Below, in pieces: positions 13,237 to 25,468 of a stretch of 64,000 nucleotides of DNA. The notes beneath the pieces were generated by a model, which saw only the letters and a list, made by a program, of their open reading frames with translations, did not search any database and had not been told where the DNA came from. The translations under genes and the position numbers were made by a program. The DNA comes from Lenzites betulinus (taxonomy: Eukaryota > Basidiomycota > Agaricomycetes > Polyporales > Polyporaceae), in contig JABYQU010000003.1 in assembly GCA_022264855.1 (NCBI GenBank), forward strand, positions 310,001-374,000, given 5' to 3'. The stretch's first letter is position 1; each line of letters starts with the position of its first letter.

Positions 13237-16200
13237 TCATTTGAGGGAGAGACACCCGCCAAATTTCTTCCGCGCCACCGCGTCCATCTTTCCCTTCACC
13301 TCCCTGAATGCCCTCCACCACGCTCGTCCCACAACCTCCGACGTCACCTGCTGAGGACGCACAGCCTCACCAGCAGTCTCCTGCACGTTCTCCCAAGCGC
13401 CAAAATGCCGGCGAAGAAGGACGAGCCACCACTTCGCGACCGCGACCGCGCGCTCGACGCCCGTGTCGCTCGACTGCATGCCGTCCACGCACCGCACGAG
13501 GAACTTCGCGAAGTAGTCCACGTCGCGCTGGTTCGGGGGGTGCTCGCGGAAGCCGTTCACCCACGCTTCGATCACGCGCTGCACATCGTCCGTCTCGCTG
13601 AAGTGCAGCTTCTCGCCCCGCTCCTTGCCCTGCTGCTTTAGCGTCGGACACGCGAGGTAGACCGCTTGCGGCGCGGGCGGAGGGCGGAAGGCGACGGAGG
13701 GCGACTTGGACGAGCGTTTGCCCCGTACGTCCGTGGGCTTTAGAATCTTGCGCTCGCCGGTGTAGAGCGTGACGCCGGGCGTGCGGTGCGCCGCGAGCTG
13801 CTCACGCTGCATCTCGGGCGGGAGCACGGCGAAAACCGCGGGGTCGATGCCGTACCTTCGTAGTTCGCTCTTCGTAAAATTTACCGACGATGCATATATG
13901 TGCTTCCCGAATAGCTTGTTAGAGGGCGACAGAATGGGGCGATTCCGTGGAGCGAGTTGCTTGGTGATGCGTTTCACATTTGTAACCTTGACAGTGATCC
14001 CTGACTTCTCCTCCAGTTCCGCAGGGGCTGGTGTAGGCTCCTTGGGAGCAGGTCCTGGTGTGATCGAGCGGCGTTTGTACTCGGCCTCGAGCTCCTTGCG
14101 AACATCCTCCGGGAGCGCCTCGAAAACAGACATATCAACCTGAGAAAATGAAGGCAAGTCGATATCAATCTTAGCGCGATCCGCACCCGCCGGTCTCTCG
14201 ATGATCTGCACTTCGTCGTCGTCCTGGGAGGGCGGTTGAATGGTGATGCTAGGTTTAACGGGCTTCTTCGGACTGGAGTCGAGATGTCCATCGCGGCTCG
14301 GTTTCGCACCATCGACGCGCTTGAAAGGGAGGAGGGCTTGGCCAGGCTCCGCATCCTGAAGACCCGAAGCTTTCTCCAGCTTTTGAATCTGGATGCCGAT
14401 CCCGCGCAATTCCTTAGGGTCGAAGTTGAAGCTCTGCAGTAGCCTCCAAGCATGCTCGCCGATGACCCTCTCGTCGCTCGTCGCACGGCCCCCGGGCGCG
14501 ATGAGAGGAGCCTGCTTATTGTACCCTTCGCAAACTCCGTGCCCGAGAAACTAGCATGGTGTCAATATATTTATCTACAGGAGTATAGATATGCTTACTT
14601 TCGGTGCCTCGACAGGCGCATTGGGATCACGGACCAAGAGCTTCAGGGTGAGCGATCGGCCGCGCATCTCTATGCTGTTAAGTCTTCGGGCTACCTCTTC
14701 CGCCATTTGGTATATGAACGCCTTGGCCTGATCGTTGTTCTCAAAACGAATCCCATACTACTGTGACTTCAGCGCAGTCCATATAACCTCCGATAAGTGA
14801 ACGACTCACGTTGATGTCGCACGACACCGACTTCCTCGGTTTATCGCTCTCCAACACTCGATCGTCGATGCCCCGGATAGCCTTGTACAACGTCTCGCCC
14901 GTGCCCTTTCCGAGTGCCTCACACAAAACGGCCCTGCTCTTCTTCGACAGCTCGCCCAGGTTCGTGGCCCCAAGCTTTTCCGCAGCCTTCTGGCGAGCGG
15001 AATGTCCAAACCCATGCAAATCATCAATATCCAGCGGGGCGAGGAACTCCGCCACGTCTTCCCCATGTAGGTGGAAAGAGCCCGCCGGTTTCGCTCTACG
15101 GGAGGCTAGGCGCGCAAGCATGATGTTGTTCGCGATGCCTACGCTGACTGGACGGGGAATCAACAGTGCTGTAGGAGCTGGGCGGCTGAGGTTGACATAC
15201 CTTCGCATCCGGTGACCTTCTTTACCTGCGCTCGAATGGCTTCAGCGAAGTCTTTCGCGGGATCCGATGCCTCCGTAACTTCATGGTCGGCCAACTCAGC
15301 GCGGACGCGTGCTACACTGCTGGTCACTTCGATGAGTGCTTCATCCACAGACACAGCTTGCAGGTCGTCAGCCTGCGCCATGAGAATAGTGTAGAACTGG
15401 AGCGAGAACTGCTTATACCTACGTATATGTGTCACATTGATGCATGGCGCGAAGCGTAGATGGAGCTGACTTACCGTTCAAACTCGTAGGGTATTGTGAT
15501 GATGCCTGGACATAATTTCCGCGCCTGTTGCAGACTGCTATGAATGAGCACAATGGTCTAAGCGATGTAGAAAGGCTACTCGAACGCACCTCATACCACC
15601 TTTGACGCCGAACTTACGTGCTTCATAACTCGCACTAGCAATCTCACTAGTACTCGACGCACCCCCGGTACCCCCTTGTGAGTGGCAGACTACCACCGGC
15701 TTCCCGCGCAGATGAGGGCGATCAATAAGACCTGCAGAGACGAAGAAGCTGTCGAAGTCGCAGTGCATGATCACGCGCTCTTCGTCTACCGCCTTCTCCT
15801 TGCCTTTCCCCTTGCTTGAGACCTGCTTGACGAGCCGCGCCCCGCGCATACTCACGTCGCCCGCCAGACCCGCGCTCCCAAGCCCGCGCCCGCCTATGTT
15901 CTCCTGCACGATGCGCTCCACCACGGACTGGCTCGGGGAGGGAGAAGGGCCCGCACCGGAAGCCAAGCCACTCCAGGCCTCAGCGGCGCCGTTCTCCGCG
16001 CGCTCCTGCGCCTCCGTGACGAGGTTCTTGAGCTCCGCCTTCCACGTCGATAGATGGTGCAGGCGCGAGTTCTTGTAGTAGCCTTCGATGAAGTCCGGCG
16101 CGACGGAGGTGTGCGCGGCGCGCCATGCGGGATCCTGCATCGCGCGCTCGGCATTCGGGTTGGACCTGTGGGCGGCATAGCCAGGCACGCGCGTCGCTTC

Positions 16201-17221
16201 GTCGGGGGTTGCGGGGTCGCTTGTGTGCAAGGGGCGGGAAGGCGTCGTAGGGCCAGGTTTGCGAGGCGATAGTAGTGTCTGCTTTTTGGGAGTGCGGGGC
16301 GGCGTGGCTGGCTTGACGGCACTGCCGGAAGGACCGGCTTCATCGAGGGCCAAATCGTGTCCAGATATTCGTGTGGTTGGCTGCGGAGTCACTGCACGCG
16401 TGGTATGATGCTTCAAGTGCGAAGCCTGCGACGCAAAACCCTCGAAAAGAGACTTCTGAGCGACCTTACGACCCTGCGCGCCTTCAACACGCTCCCCGGG
16501 GCGGAAGACGAAATCTTGCCACGGAAGCAATGTTCCAGCTTGAATACTCTCTACTAGCCACTCCGGCTTGACAACCTTCATGTGCTTGAACTCTCGCACC
16601 TTGGCCGGAGTCAATGAGCATGTGATGATGTGCGTCCTGCGATGAAGGGTCAAAATAGGGCACCGAGCGCAAGGAATTCGTTTACTCACACGAGCGACTT
16701 CTTGTCCAAATAAGCATGGTAGGTGCCCCCATATTGAATGATCATCTGTCGGAGGTCTTGCACGGAGGGCTCCGTCCAACCATTGATCTGATGATATGAT
16801 TGAGTATTGGTCCCAATGGGCATGACAATACGTTGCGCACGTAGATTTGCAGGCCGCTGAAAATCTTGCTCGCCTGGTCTGAGCCCTCATCCGCGTCCAT
16901 TTCGGCATTCTGGATCTGGAGCTTGGCTCTCTTGCGGGACATGTACTCCCCAAACTCACCGAATCGCGCAGCACCGTAGGTGTGGGATTCCAAGTAGGAG
17001 CTGTCTTTCCCATCAGCCACAGAGCTGAGTGCTCCGTGGTATTGAGTACCCTCTTCAGCTCCAACGTCGTCCGGAGACCGAGGGCGTTTGGCATGACGCT
17101 GGGTCAGCGGAGGTGGCGAGATGGATGTGGGTATTTCGACCTCAGCGATGGCCTTGATGAATTCAGGGTCGTCGTCGAAGTAGTCGGACGAGTGGCTGCT
17201 GCTCTGAGTCAGCTGGGCCAT
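13237..17221 (-). CDS. REV1: DNA repair polymerase REV1 (Y-family dCMP transferase)
   Basis: Translesion-synthesis protein, roughly 1,150 residues in several exons, with ATG at 17221 and stop at 13237. A BRCT domain lies near the N terminus (FSGLQIYV, then THIITCSLTPAKVREFKHMK and VVKPEWLVESI). The Y-family catalytic core has VIMHCDFDSFFVSAGL and SVDEALIEV, supplying the acidic metal ligands, then VSVGIANNIMLARLASRRAK. Two ubiquitin-binding motifs follow: VDMSVFEALPEDVRKEL and GIDPAVFAVLPPEMQREQ. The C-terminal helical domain (FREHPPNQRDVDYFAKFLV onward) would dock other polymerases. All key parts of the family are present. A small transposon-like element ends 68 bp upstream of the start codon. 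Confidence 0.95.
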
Positions 17222-17288
17222 TATTCATTTGAGCGCATTAGGGTGGCAAACGAAGATGTTATTGTGGCGGGAGGAGGAGGAGGAGGAG

Positions 17289-17913
17289 AGGACCCGTGCA
17301 ACTCCTGCCAAGGTTTGTCCGGACTTTGCATAAATATCCTTCCATAAAAGGCAAGTACCCTTGTCCGAGTTAGCATAATCGAGGCCGCTGCGAAGCTTAG
17401 ACGCCCGAGAAGCGCCCAAAGGTTTGTCCAGCCTTAGCATGAACGAGGTCTCATCGAGCCGTGGATACGCGCGCTTACTGTACTCCAGGATGCATGTTAC
17501 GCTACGTTTAGATCCAGTCTGGATGATGTCAATCGGACAGAGGTCTTTCTGCCTTGGCAAGTAAACACTGCTTGACCTCTCCGAGTCATGAAAACATGTG
17601 CCGACGGGCGCGCGACGCCATGTGGTGGCGTGCGCTGATTATGCCCGCAATCCAGAAGCTGACTATATGTGTATCGCACCGCGCAAACATAGCTACTGCT
17701 CCGCTCTCTAATTAAATCGTCGTTCGTTGAGCTGCAGTTCATTGAACGTTACGATTTTCTTCACAGATATTTCGTGGGCGCTAATCGGCACATGATGCGT
17801 GCACGTGACGAGCCTTGTCCGTGGAAGCATAATTGAGGCCTAAAAGTTTGCATAATCGAGGCCGATTTCGAGGGATTTTTCGGACAAACCCCCATAGGAG
17901 TTGCACGGGTCCT
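17289..17913. mobile_element. hAT-like MITE, 625 bp, with 8 bp target-site duplication
   Basis: The ends are inverted copies: AGGACCCGTGCAACTCCT at the left (17289-17306) and its exact reverse complement at the right (17896-17913). Further matches (TTTGTCCG against CGGACAAA) extend each arm. The 8 bases outside each end are AGGAGGAG (17281-17288 and 17914-17921), as expected for hAT elements, although they sit in a GGA-rich tract. Inside are about five imperfect subterminal repeats of the type TTGTCCG...TTAGCATAATCGAGGCC (near 17313, 17360, 17422, 17814 and 17849). No transposase is encoded, so it is non-autonomous. Confidence 0.82.
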
Positions 17914-18512
17914 AGGAGGAGGTTGATTCGATCAGGCGTCTATCTAAGGAGTGAGTACTGTACTTTTCAGACGTTAGGCGATGTCCCATGTCCCGGAGGC
18001 CGCAGGAAAAGTTCAGAATATAAACCTGCCGGGGGGGGGAGATTGATTGGCTCCCCTACTCATGATGCATGAAGAAGTACTGGCAATTTCTAAACAACTA
18101 AAGTCCGTGGGTGTGGTAAAAAATTTGATGTCATTTTGCGTAGTATGCCGATGTCGGATGTACATGAGTACTAGAAGCTGAATGAGAGCGACATAAGCGC
18201 CGGATGTATGTTTGGCAAGAGCCTCTAAACCAAACAAACGAGAGCGCCTTCGCGGGGCCGGCGCCACAACCACGCCTCCATCATGATCTCGCAGGCGAGG
18301 CCGCCCGAGTGGCCCCTTGCTCGCAACCAATCACCTTCCGGCACCGCCGCGCTGACGTTCGACGCCGTCGCAGACCGTGAGACGGTAAAGCTGTGTTCCA
18401 GGGGCAACACTCTCAACTTGTGAGCTGGCCGCAGGACACGTACTCTGCTCTTGCCTCCACTGCACATTCCCTTGTCGGCGCTCTATCACCCCCTAGCTGT
18501 CTACTTGTTGCC
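17914..18512. other. Intergenic and 5' region of YPT1
   Basis: About 600 bp between the MITE and the YPT1 start. Pyrimidine-rich stretches just before the ATG at 18513 are consistent with a fungal promoter. No TATA box and no further gene seen. Confidence 0.4.
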
Positions 18513-19420
<908 letters not shown>

Positions 19421-19776
19421 TTTCCCCCGGGCTCTCTGTAGAGTTCTCGAGCCACGGTTCCTCGTTTCCCCGCTGTTTACACAACATCTTGTTGTTTTCG
19501 GACCTTGTATTTTTACTACACATCTAGGTCTATATTATAACGACTAGGAGCTTCAGCGCATATATGTCCATGCAACGCCGCAAGCGCGATGCATTCTTGC
19601 TAGAGACATCTAGGAATGCATAGAACAGGACCCGGAAAATCATGGGGGCCGGGGTCGCTCCATTCGTGTGTGACGAGTGCGCATGTTGCTTAAGAGTTCC
19701 CGTCGTTTGTGGTAGCGGGAGGAAACGCCTGGCAGTGCGCCGCACGGCGCGTGCACTGTACACGATAGCGGCGTAT
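19421..19776. other. Intergenic, 356 bp
   Basis: 3' flank of YPT1 and distal part of the RAP1 promoter. Nothing recognised before the telomere-type repeats start at 19777. Confidence 0.4.
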
Positions 19777-19802
19777 CCCTAACCCGAACCCTAACCCTTA
19801 CC
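19777..19802 (-). repeat. Telomere-type hexamer repeats in the RAP1 promoter
   Basis: On the plus strand the units are CCCTAA, CCCGAA, CCCTAA, CCCTTA, then CC. Read on the minus strand this is TTAGGG-type telomeric sequence with two variant units. It lies about 160-190 bp upstream of the RAP1 start codon. Confidence 0.85.
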
Positions 19803-19835
19803 TGGCAACGGCGGAACCCCGTTGCCAGGTTAGGG
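19795..19835. promoter_or_regulatory. Hairpin-forming palindrome that includes telomere-type motifs
   Basis: The arms are CCCTTACCTGGCAACGG (19795-19811) and CCGTTGCCAGGTTAGGG (19819-19835), 17 bases each, with one mismatch and a 7-base loop. The outer six bases of each arm are telomere-type repeats in opposite orientation. It could be a two-fold binding site for a dimeric telomere-repeat factor. That role is an inference. Confidence 0.8.
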
Positions 19836-19962
19836 CTAGCGTGCCGGCGCTAAAGAGTGTACCCCGCCCGCGCTCGCGAGTTCCGACCATATCCATCCTT
19901 ATTCGCGACCACCATCCTTCCTTCCCCTGACCTTTCATCCAAACTTCATCGCAGATTCATCT

Positions 19963-22229
19963 ATGGCCAGAACGCGACCGAATAGTCTGGAGCGCGAGGA
20001 GGACGATGAAGGCGCGAACGAAGGTGCGGAGCAGGACCCGACATTCACCAAAGACGGCCGCCCCGTCTACTTCTACTTGTACGGCACCAACGAGCCCCGA
20101 ACAGCGGGAGCCCTCACCGAGGGACAGCGCGAGGAGATGACGCGGCTCATCACGGTAAGTGCGCGTTTGCGTTTGCGTTAACTGCGAGCCGGGTGCTCAT
20201 GCGAGAAGGAGCACGGAGGTCTGGTGTGCCAGTCGGCGGCCGACTCGGACACCATCATCGTGGCCACTGCCGGGTTGGAGGATCTGAAGAAGAAATACGA
20301 TCTAGAGCGCGATCGCTATGTTGAACCACCGGCCTTCGTCCGTCTATGTATCTCCAAAGGGGTCTATGCGCATCAGCCGGTTGCGCGTCTACCTCTAGGC
20401 GGGGTGGCTCCTGGAAGGTATGTTGGACCTTACTTCGCCTGCATGGAGCTAATATTTTGCATCGTTTCAGGTCACGAACACCCTTCACCACAGAAGATGA
20501 TATGAACCTCTGCCGATTTATCGCGTTGCACATGCCTGAGAAGGCCGCCGGAGGGCGCTTCGGCATGAAGCCCTATGCAGAGCTAGCCGAGAAAGCGCAA
20601 TATGTAGGGCTTGGCGTCCCACAACGATGTGTCTGCCGGAGAGTGATTGTATCTTTTCAGGGTGACCTGGATTATCAATGGGTGAAGCGACACACTGTTC
20701 AGTCATGGCGCGAGCGGTACAAGCAAGGCTGGAGGCGCCTCGACCCACTAATCGATGCCTTGGTAGAGGAGAATCCGCCGCCGAAGGATGGGAAAGGCGT
20801 GCGGCCGTATGATAGACGAGTCAACAACAAGGCTCTCTTTTTTGCGGCGCAGGTGCAAGAGAACGAAGACGGCGAGAACGAGTTCGACCGCGAGGACGAG
20901 GAGGTAGCGGCAGGGCAAGGCCTACAAGGCGATCAGCCGCCTAAAAGCTTTGCGAATGCCCAATCAGCCGGGCCGCGCGCCCGTCACACGGATTTTGGTC
21001 CGCGACGTGTGCCGCCTCCAGCAGGGGAACCGTCTCGTAGAACCCGTTCGATGCCTGGCGTGAAGCGCCGCGTGGATCCCGAACAGGATGACGACGACGG
21101 GGGAGGCGAGTTCGACTTGAACCCGCCCCAGAACGAGCAGTGAGTTCAGTGGCAGATGTGTGTACGAGCATATACATGAACGGTTTGTAGATATCCCGAG
21201 TTCGACTACCGCCCTGGCCCGGAGGATGCCGGTCCATCGCGAACGCAGCGCACTCCTTCGCCTGCTCCGGAATCTTCCCACCGGGCTGCCCAAGCTCCTC
21301 CAACCCGTCTCGTCAAGAAGGAGCTTCACGCAGCAATAAGAAGGGTTCAACAACGCGAGCCACAAGTTCCAATGAGCTCCCAGGCGACCCTCGTCGGCCC
21401 AGTCCCCACACAACTCCGCGGTGCAGCCACCGCAGCCAAGTTGCCACCTTCTCAGCGCGCTGGCCCCACGGGTGACAGTGTCAATGCTCCTGCGCCTGTC
21501 GAACAACGGGCGTCGAAACGGCGCAAGATACATGCCGCGCCGATGCTACCTCCTGTCGTCTCACTGGAGCCACTGAGAAGGGCGGGCGTTGGATCACGTT
21601 CTGCGCTGCAAACGGCGCGGAAAACGGCACCTCGCCCGATCAATACACGCCAAGCGGGTCCATCGTCTGTACCTGTCGCCCCTCCCTCACCCCCACCAGC
21701 CGCGATGGAGGAAGAGGAGGAAGAGAATGACAAGGAAGACGACGTCGAGGTGGAGGACGCGCCGCGACGCGACGAGCAGGACGTTGAAGCGCTCCTGCAA
21801 GCTGCCTCTGCCGAAAGGAGCCGCGAGTTCTCGCCCGCGGCTGCCGAGCCGAGCGAAGACCTCGACACCGACGACCAGGTCAGCCGGGACAAGCTACTTC
21901 GATACGCCCCGCGCGACCGGGAAGTCGACGACGACGACGATGAAGCCTTTGCCGCGTCGCTCGACCTCATCTCCGCATCCCGCTCCCGCTCCGTCGCTGT
22001 CCCCGACGTTCTCTTCCCGCCCGCGGGGTGGGCACACGTCACGCCGCTGAAACGCACCAACACGAACGCGTCGCGCGCGTCCTCGGCTTCCAACGTGCCT
22101 CTACCGGGGACGAGGGCGAGCGAGAAGAAGCGCGAGGCGAGGGAGAGCGAGAGGCACATGCCTTACGTGCCTCCGTCTGAGACCAGAGCCGCGATGGTGC
22201 TGAGGAACCGCAACGTGATTCGGCGTTGA
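19963..22229 (+). CDS. RAP1: RAP1-like telomere protein with BRCT and Myb domains
   Basis: Probable shelterin-type protein of chromosome ends, roughly 680 residues in five exons (exon 1 19963-20154). The N-terminal BRCT-like segment runs from about residue 25 to 115: PVYFYLYGTNEPRT, EHGGLVCQSAADSDTIIV, YVEPPAFVRLCISKG. A Rap1-type Myb domain follows at about 135-215: SRTPFTTEDDMNLCRFIA, PYAELAEKA and WVKRHTVQSWRERYKQ. After KENPP-like VEENPPPKDGKG the protein becomes long, acidic and low in complexity (EEEEEENDKEDDVEVED). It ends RNRNVIRR. I could not recognise a clear Rap1 C-terminal (RCT) domain. The promoter carries telomere-type repeats. Confidence 0.85.
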
Positions 22230-22419
22230 TACTCTACACACCTATCTTTGCGCTACTTACGATTTCGTGATAACCAGTACTACTATTCTCCGCCTTTAAT
22301 GTTGTACCAGCTGTAGCCAAGCTCATCGCTATGTGGATAATATACGGTATCATACCTAGCTATAACGCCCACGCTTTGATACTACATCGGTGTGTATGTT
22401 CGAACACGACCCGTCAGCG

Positions 22420-23258
22420 TCACGACATAGGCTTCACACCGCGTGCGAGGAACCACTGCGTCTCCTCCCCCGTTGCACTCATCGTCGCCTTGAACCCGTC
22501 CTTCATCTCGAACTCTACGAGTCCAGCGCCCTCAAATGCACCGCGCACCGCCTCCTCAGTAAGGCCGTGCTTGTGCGCGACGATGTGGTGGTGCGTCTTC
22601 TTGAAGAGCTCGCGGCCATCCGGCGCCGCACGGATGTCGGACACGAGCAGCGAACCGCCCGGTTTGAGGAAGTGCGCCAGGACGCGCGTCGTGTCCTCAA
22701 TAGAGGGGAAGTGGTGGTACGACGCCGCACACTACGCAATTCGGGTGAGCCACGCGTTAGTCCTATATGAGGCGAGAGAACTCACGACGATGAGGTCGAA
22801 CTTGGCGTCGTCCAGTTCGCCCGGCACGCCCTTCAGCTCCGTGCACACCGCCCTCATCTCCTCCGGCGCAAGCCCCTGGTTCGACGCCTGTGCGTTATAC
22901 TGCTCCACCGAACCCTGGCTGATGTCCACCCCAACGATGCTCTTCACATGCGGGCACAGCGCCTGGGACAGGAGCCCTGCGAGTGGCGTCCTGCGAGTGT
23001 AGGCCGTGATCTGCAAAGATCGCGCTGCGCGATGGACGCACCGACACCGCACGCGTAGTCCATGACCTCTGTCTGCCCCTCGTCCAAGAGCGCGGGGTAC
23101 GCGCGCCGCATCGCGGCGACGTTCTTCTCGCGGAGCTTCAGCGCGTCGGTGCGGCGGAGCTCGCGCGCGTGCTGGTCGAAGAACGCTTTATTTGCCTCGT
23201 GGAAGTCGTGAGGTTCTCCGTGTGTATGCGCGTGTTCGTCGGTGTGTGATTCAGACAT
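22420..23258 (-). CDS. SAM-dependent class I methyltransferase, copy A
   Basis: ATG at 23258 and stop at 22420, with short introns. The N terminus is rich in histidine (HTDEHAHTHGEPHDFHEAN). The SAM-binding motif I region is split by an intron: MDYACGVGA, then SIVGVDISQGSVEQYN. FDLIV leads into the post-motif strand, and HFLKPGGSLLVSDI-type sequence is followed by HKHGLTEEAVRGAF and the end WFLARGVKPMS. The substrate cannot be told from the sequence. It is a tandem duplicate of the next gene and converges on RAP1. Confidence 0.88.
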
Positions 23259-23567
23259 GTCGTGATGATGTTACAGAATATGTCGAGAAACGCGCGGACA
23301 CGGAAACTTGGATCTATGGAACTTGACGCGAGTCCGTGAAAGTCGGAGGAGACGGTGGCTTCCGCTTTGGGATTGATCGAGATGACCGGGGCGGTACCCG
23401 CGAAGTATTTGCCCTTTCGATCAATATCACGTTCTTGCTACTATGCCGCCATCTGCTTTTTGACTCTAACACAACGGATCGTATGTGAATCTGTAATGAT
23501 ATATGATATCTCTACTGACTCCAACTTCAAGCTGGACAACATGCGGTCTCCGTAATAGCTGTACAGA
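23259..23567. other. Intergenic between methyltransferase copies
   Basis: 309 bp, promoter of copy A and 3' flank of copy B. Nothing else recognised. Confidence 0.4.
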
Positions 23568-24420
23568 TCAAGCCTCTCCAGCAGGTTTCACACCGCGGGC
23601 AATAAACCAGACGGCATCTGGCAAGTACGGATTCTCAGTCATGGGAGGCATGTCCTTCCACCCAAACTGCACCAGGCCGGCCTCCTCGAATGTCGTGCGC
23701 ACTGTCTCTTCAGTGAGTCCGTGCTTGTGGGGAACGAGGTGGAGGTGCGTCTCCGGGAAGAGAACGCGTCCGTCGGGAGCGGCCTTGATGTCGACGATGA
23801 GGAGGCTCCCGCCCGGCCTGAGGAAGAACGCGAGGGTGCGCGTGATGGCGAGGATGTCCTCGAAGTGGTGGTAGGACACGCTGCACTGAACGACGCGAGT
23901 GACAAGGTGAGTCCCTGCTTTTGTGATGGGGCTTGCGGGACACGTACGACGATGAGGTCAAACCTGGCGTCGGAGAGTTCTCCCGCCTGGCCCTGGAGAT
24001 TGGCGCAGACGGCCTTTATGTCGGAGGCAATGCCCTTCTCCTCTGCTTGCTGGTTGTAGACGTCGACCGAGCCTTGGCTGATGTCGACGCCGACGACGTG
24101 CTTTACATGGGGCTGCAGCGCCTGCGAGACCATACCTACGGGGTTCGGCATCAGCTCGTGCTGAAATGCAGACAGAGCACCAAGGCATCCAACGCACCGA
24201 TTCCGCAGGCGAAGTCCATGGTCTCCGTCTTTTCCTTGCTGAAGAGGGAGGGGTAGGTCTCGCGCAACCCGTTCACCACGAGTTGGGCGAGTTTGCGGGC
24301 GAAGGGGTGCTCTTCGACGAGCTTGGTCGCGTGCTCGTCGAAGTGCTCCCTGTTGGCAGCTGCGAAGTCATGTGTCCCCTGGGCGTGGGCATGAGCGTGG
24401 GTGGAAGAGGCTTGAGACAT
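23568..24420 (-). CDS. SAM-dependent class I methyltransferase, copy B
   Basis: Paralogue of the neighbouring gene, on the same strand and with the same layout. The ATG at 24420 gives MSQASSTHAHAHAQGTHDF, again rich in histidine, followed by AAANREHFDEHATKL. Motif I is MDFACGIGA, then HVVGVDISQGSVDVYNQQ. The core has SVSYHHFEDILAITRTLAFF, RPGGSLLIVDIKAAPDGR and HKHGLTEETVRTTF, and it ends WFIARGVKPAGEA. The shared pieces VGVDISQGSV and HKHGLTEE, and the common intron pattern, show a recent local duplication. Substrate unknown. A TATA-like element lies about 75 bp upstream. Confidence 0.88.
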
Positions 24421-24495
24421 TGCCAGTACTGTGAGTGGTTGAGTGGGGCAGAAAACGTTGGAGAGAATGTATGCCATCCTGTTCCATCGTGGGCC

Positions 24496-24503
24496 TATAT
24501 ATA
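24496..24503 (-). promoter_or_regulatory. TATA-like element of methyltransferase copy B
   Basis: TATATATA, about 75 bp upstream of the ATG at 24420, at a distance usual for fungal promoters. Confidence 0.5.
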
Positions 24504-25468
24504 CTGTCCCTCGGTGCAGCGGAAAACGATGAATCAAGCTCAAGGTTGGCATGCACGCATATGGCGTTCCGGCTACTTCTAGTGGTACTGGTGCGGTACC
24601 CAAAAAGCCCTACGGGTGGCGCCGCTGCGTTCGGGGATATCAGCGATCGTGAGATCGCAACGCCAGCTAGTACTACCGTAGTACCACGTAGGTACTGTGG
24701 TGTGAGATTTTGTCTTCCAAAGACCTCCGTGAAAGTCATGTGGCATTCGTGGCGTTACAAGGCCTCAAACGTGAACTTTCATAGTGAGGTATGCCCCCTG
24801 GACCAACCAGGATGTTTGAAGTCGCCCACTTTAGCTCAGGCCTGGAAGAGTATCGACGGATAACTATCACAGAGGTTGCATACTGTTACCTTACTTCTTC
24901 GGATCACGCCCGGCATATCTTCCGAGCTGCAGTCACGTCAATGACGCACCAGAGAATTAGTAACCCATGGGCAGAGCTCCGAGTCACATCTCTCCGTGAT
25001 GTGTGCAGTGCCGAGATCGCACGGGAACATCTAGTATCCGTACGTCGCAGTCAGATGAGTGTACTCATGGGATGGGGCACCCTCATGTTTCAAAAAGGGC
25101 AATACATTGCGTCGCAACACATTCCATCCAAATTTCCGGACACAAACATGATGATATACCATGGATGGGCCGTGATCCTACTGTACAGCCACAAGAGGAT
25201 CTCGTGAGGTTATGCGGATAGCCTGTGCATTGTCAATCGCAGTACAACAAACGGATTCCTGTCTCGCACTGATCGGAGAAGCCGGGCGAGAAGTTGGGTA
25301 TGTAGGACATAGTATGGGTACTGAGACGTACATCAAGCGTTCTGTATGACAATGTGTTATCGAGCGTATAGAATAGTGTGAAGCCTAAATCAAGCACTCT
25401 GGGTAAAGAGAGGTGAAGTCGGAATGGCATGATCATACTTGGCGGTCAGGGCATCTGAACGTAGCGGC
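24504..25468. other. Intergenic, about 960 bp, no gene seen
   Basis: Short open frames on both strands only, without motifs. I found no repeat or RNA gene. Confidence 0.4.

Noticed and set aside
21452..22159. Long minus-strand frame opposite the RAP1 tail
   Set aside because: Ser/Arg-rich mirror of the acidic low-complexity exon; it has no motif, and the sense strand is clearly coding.
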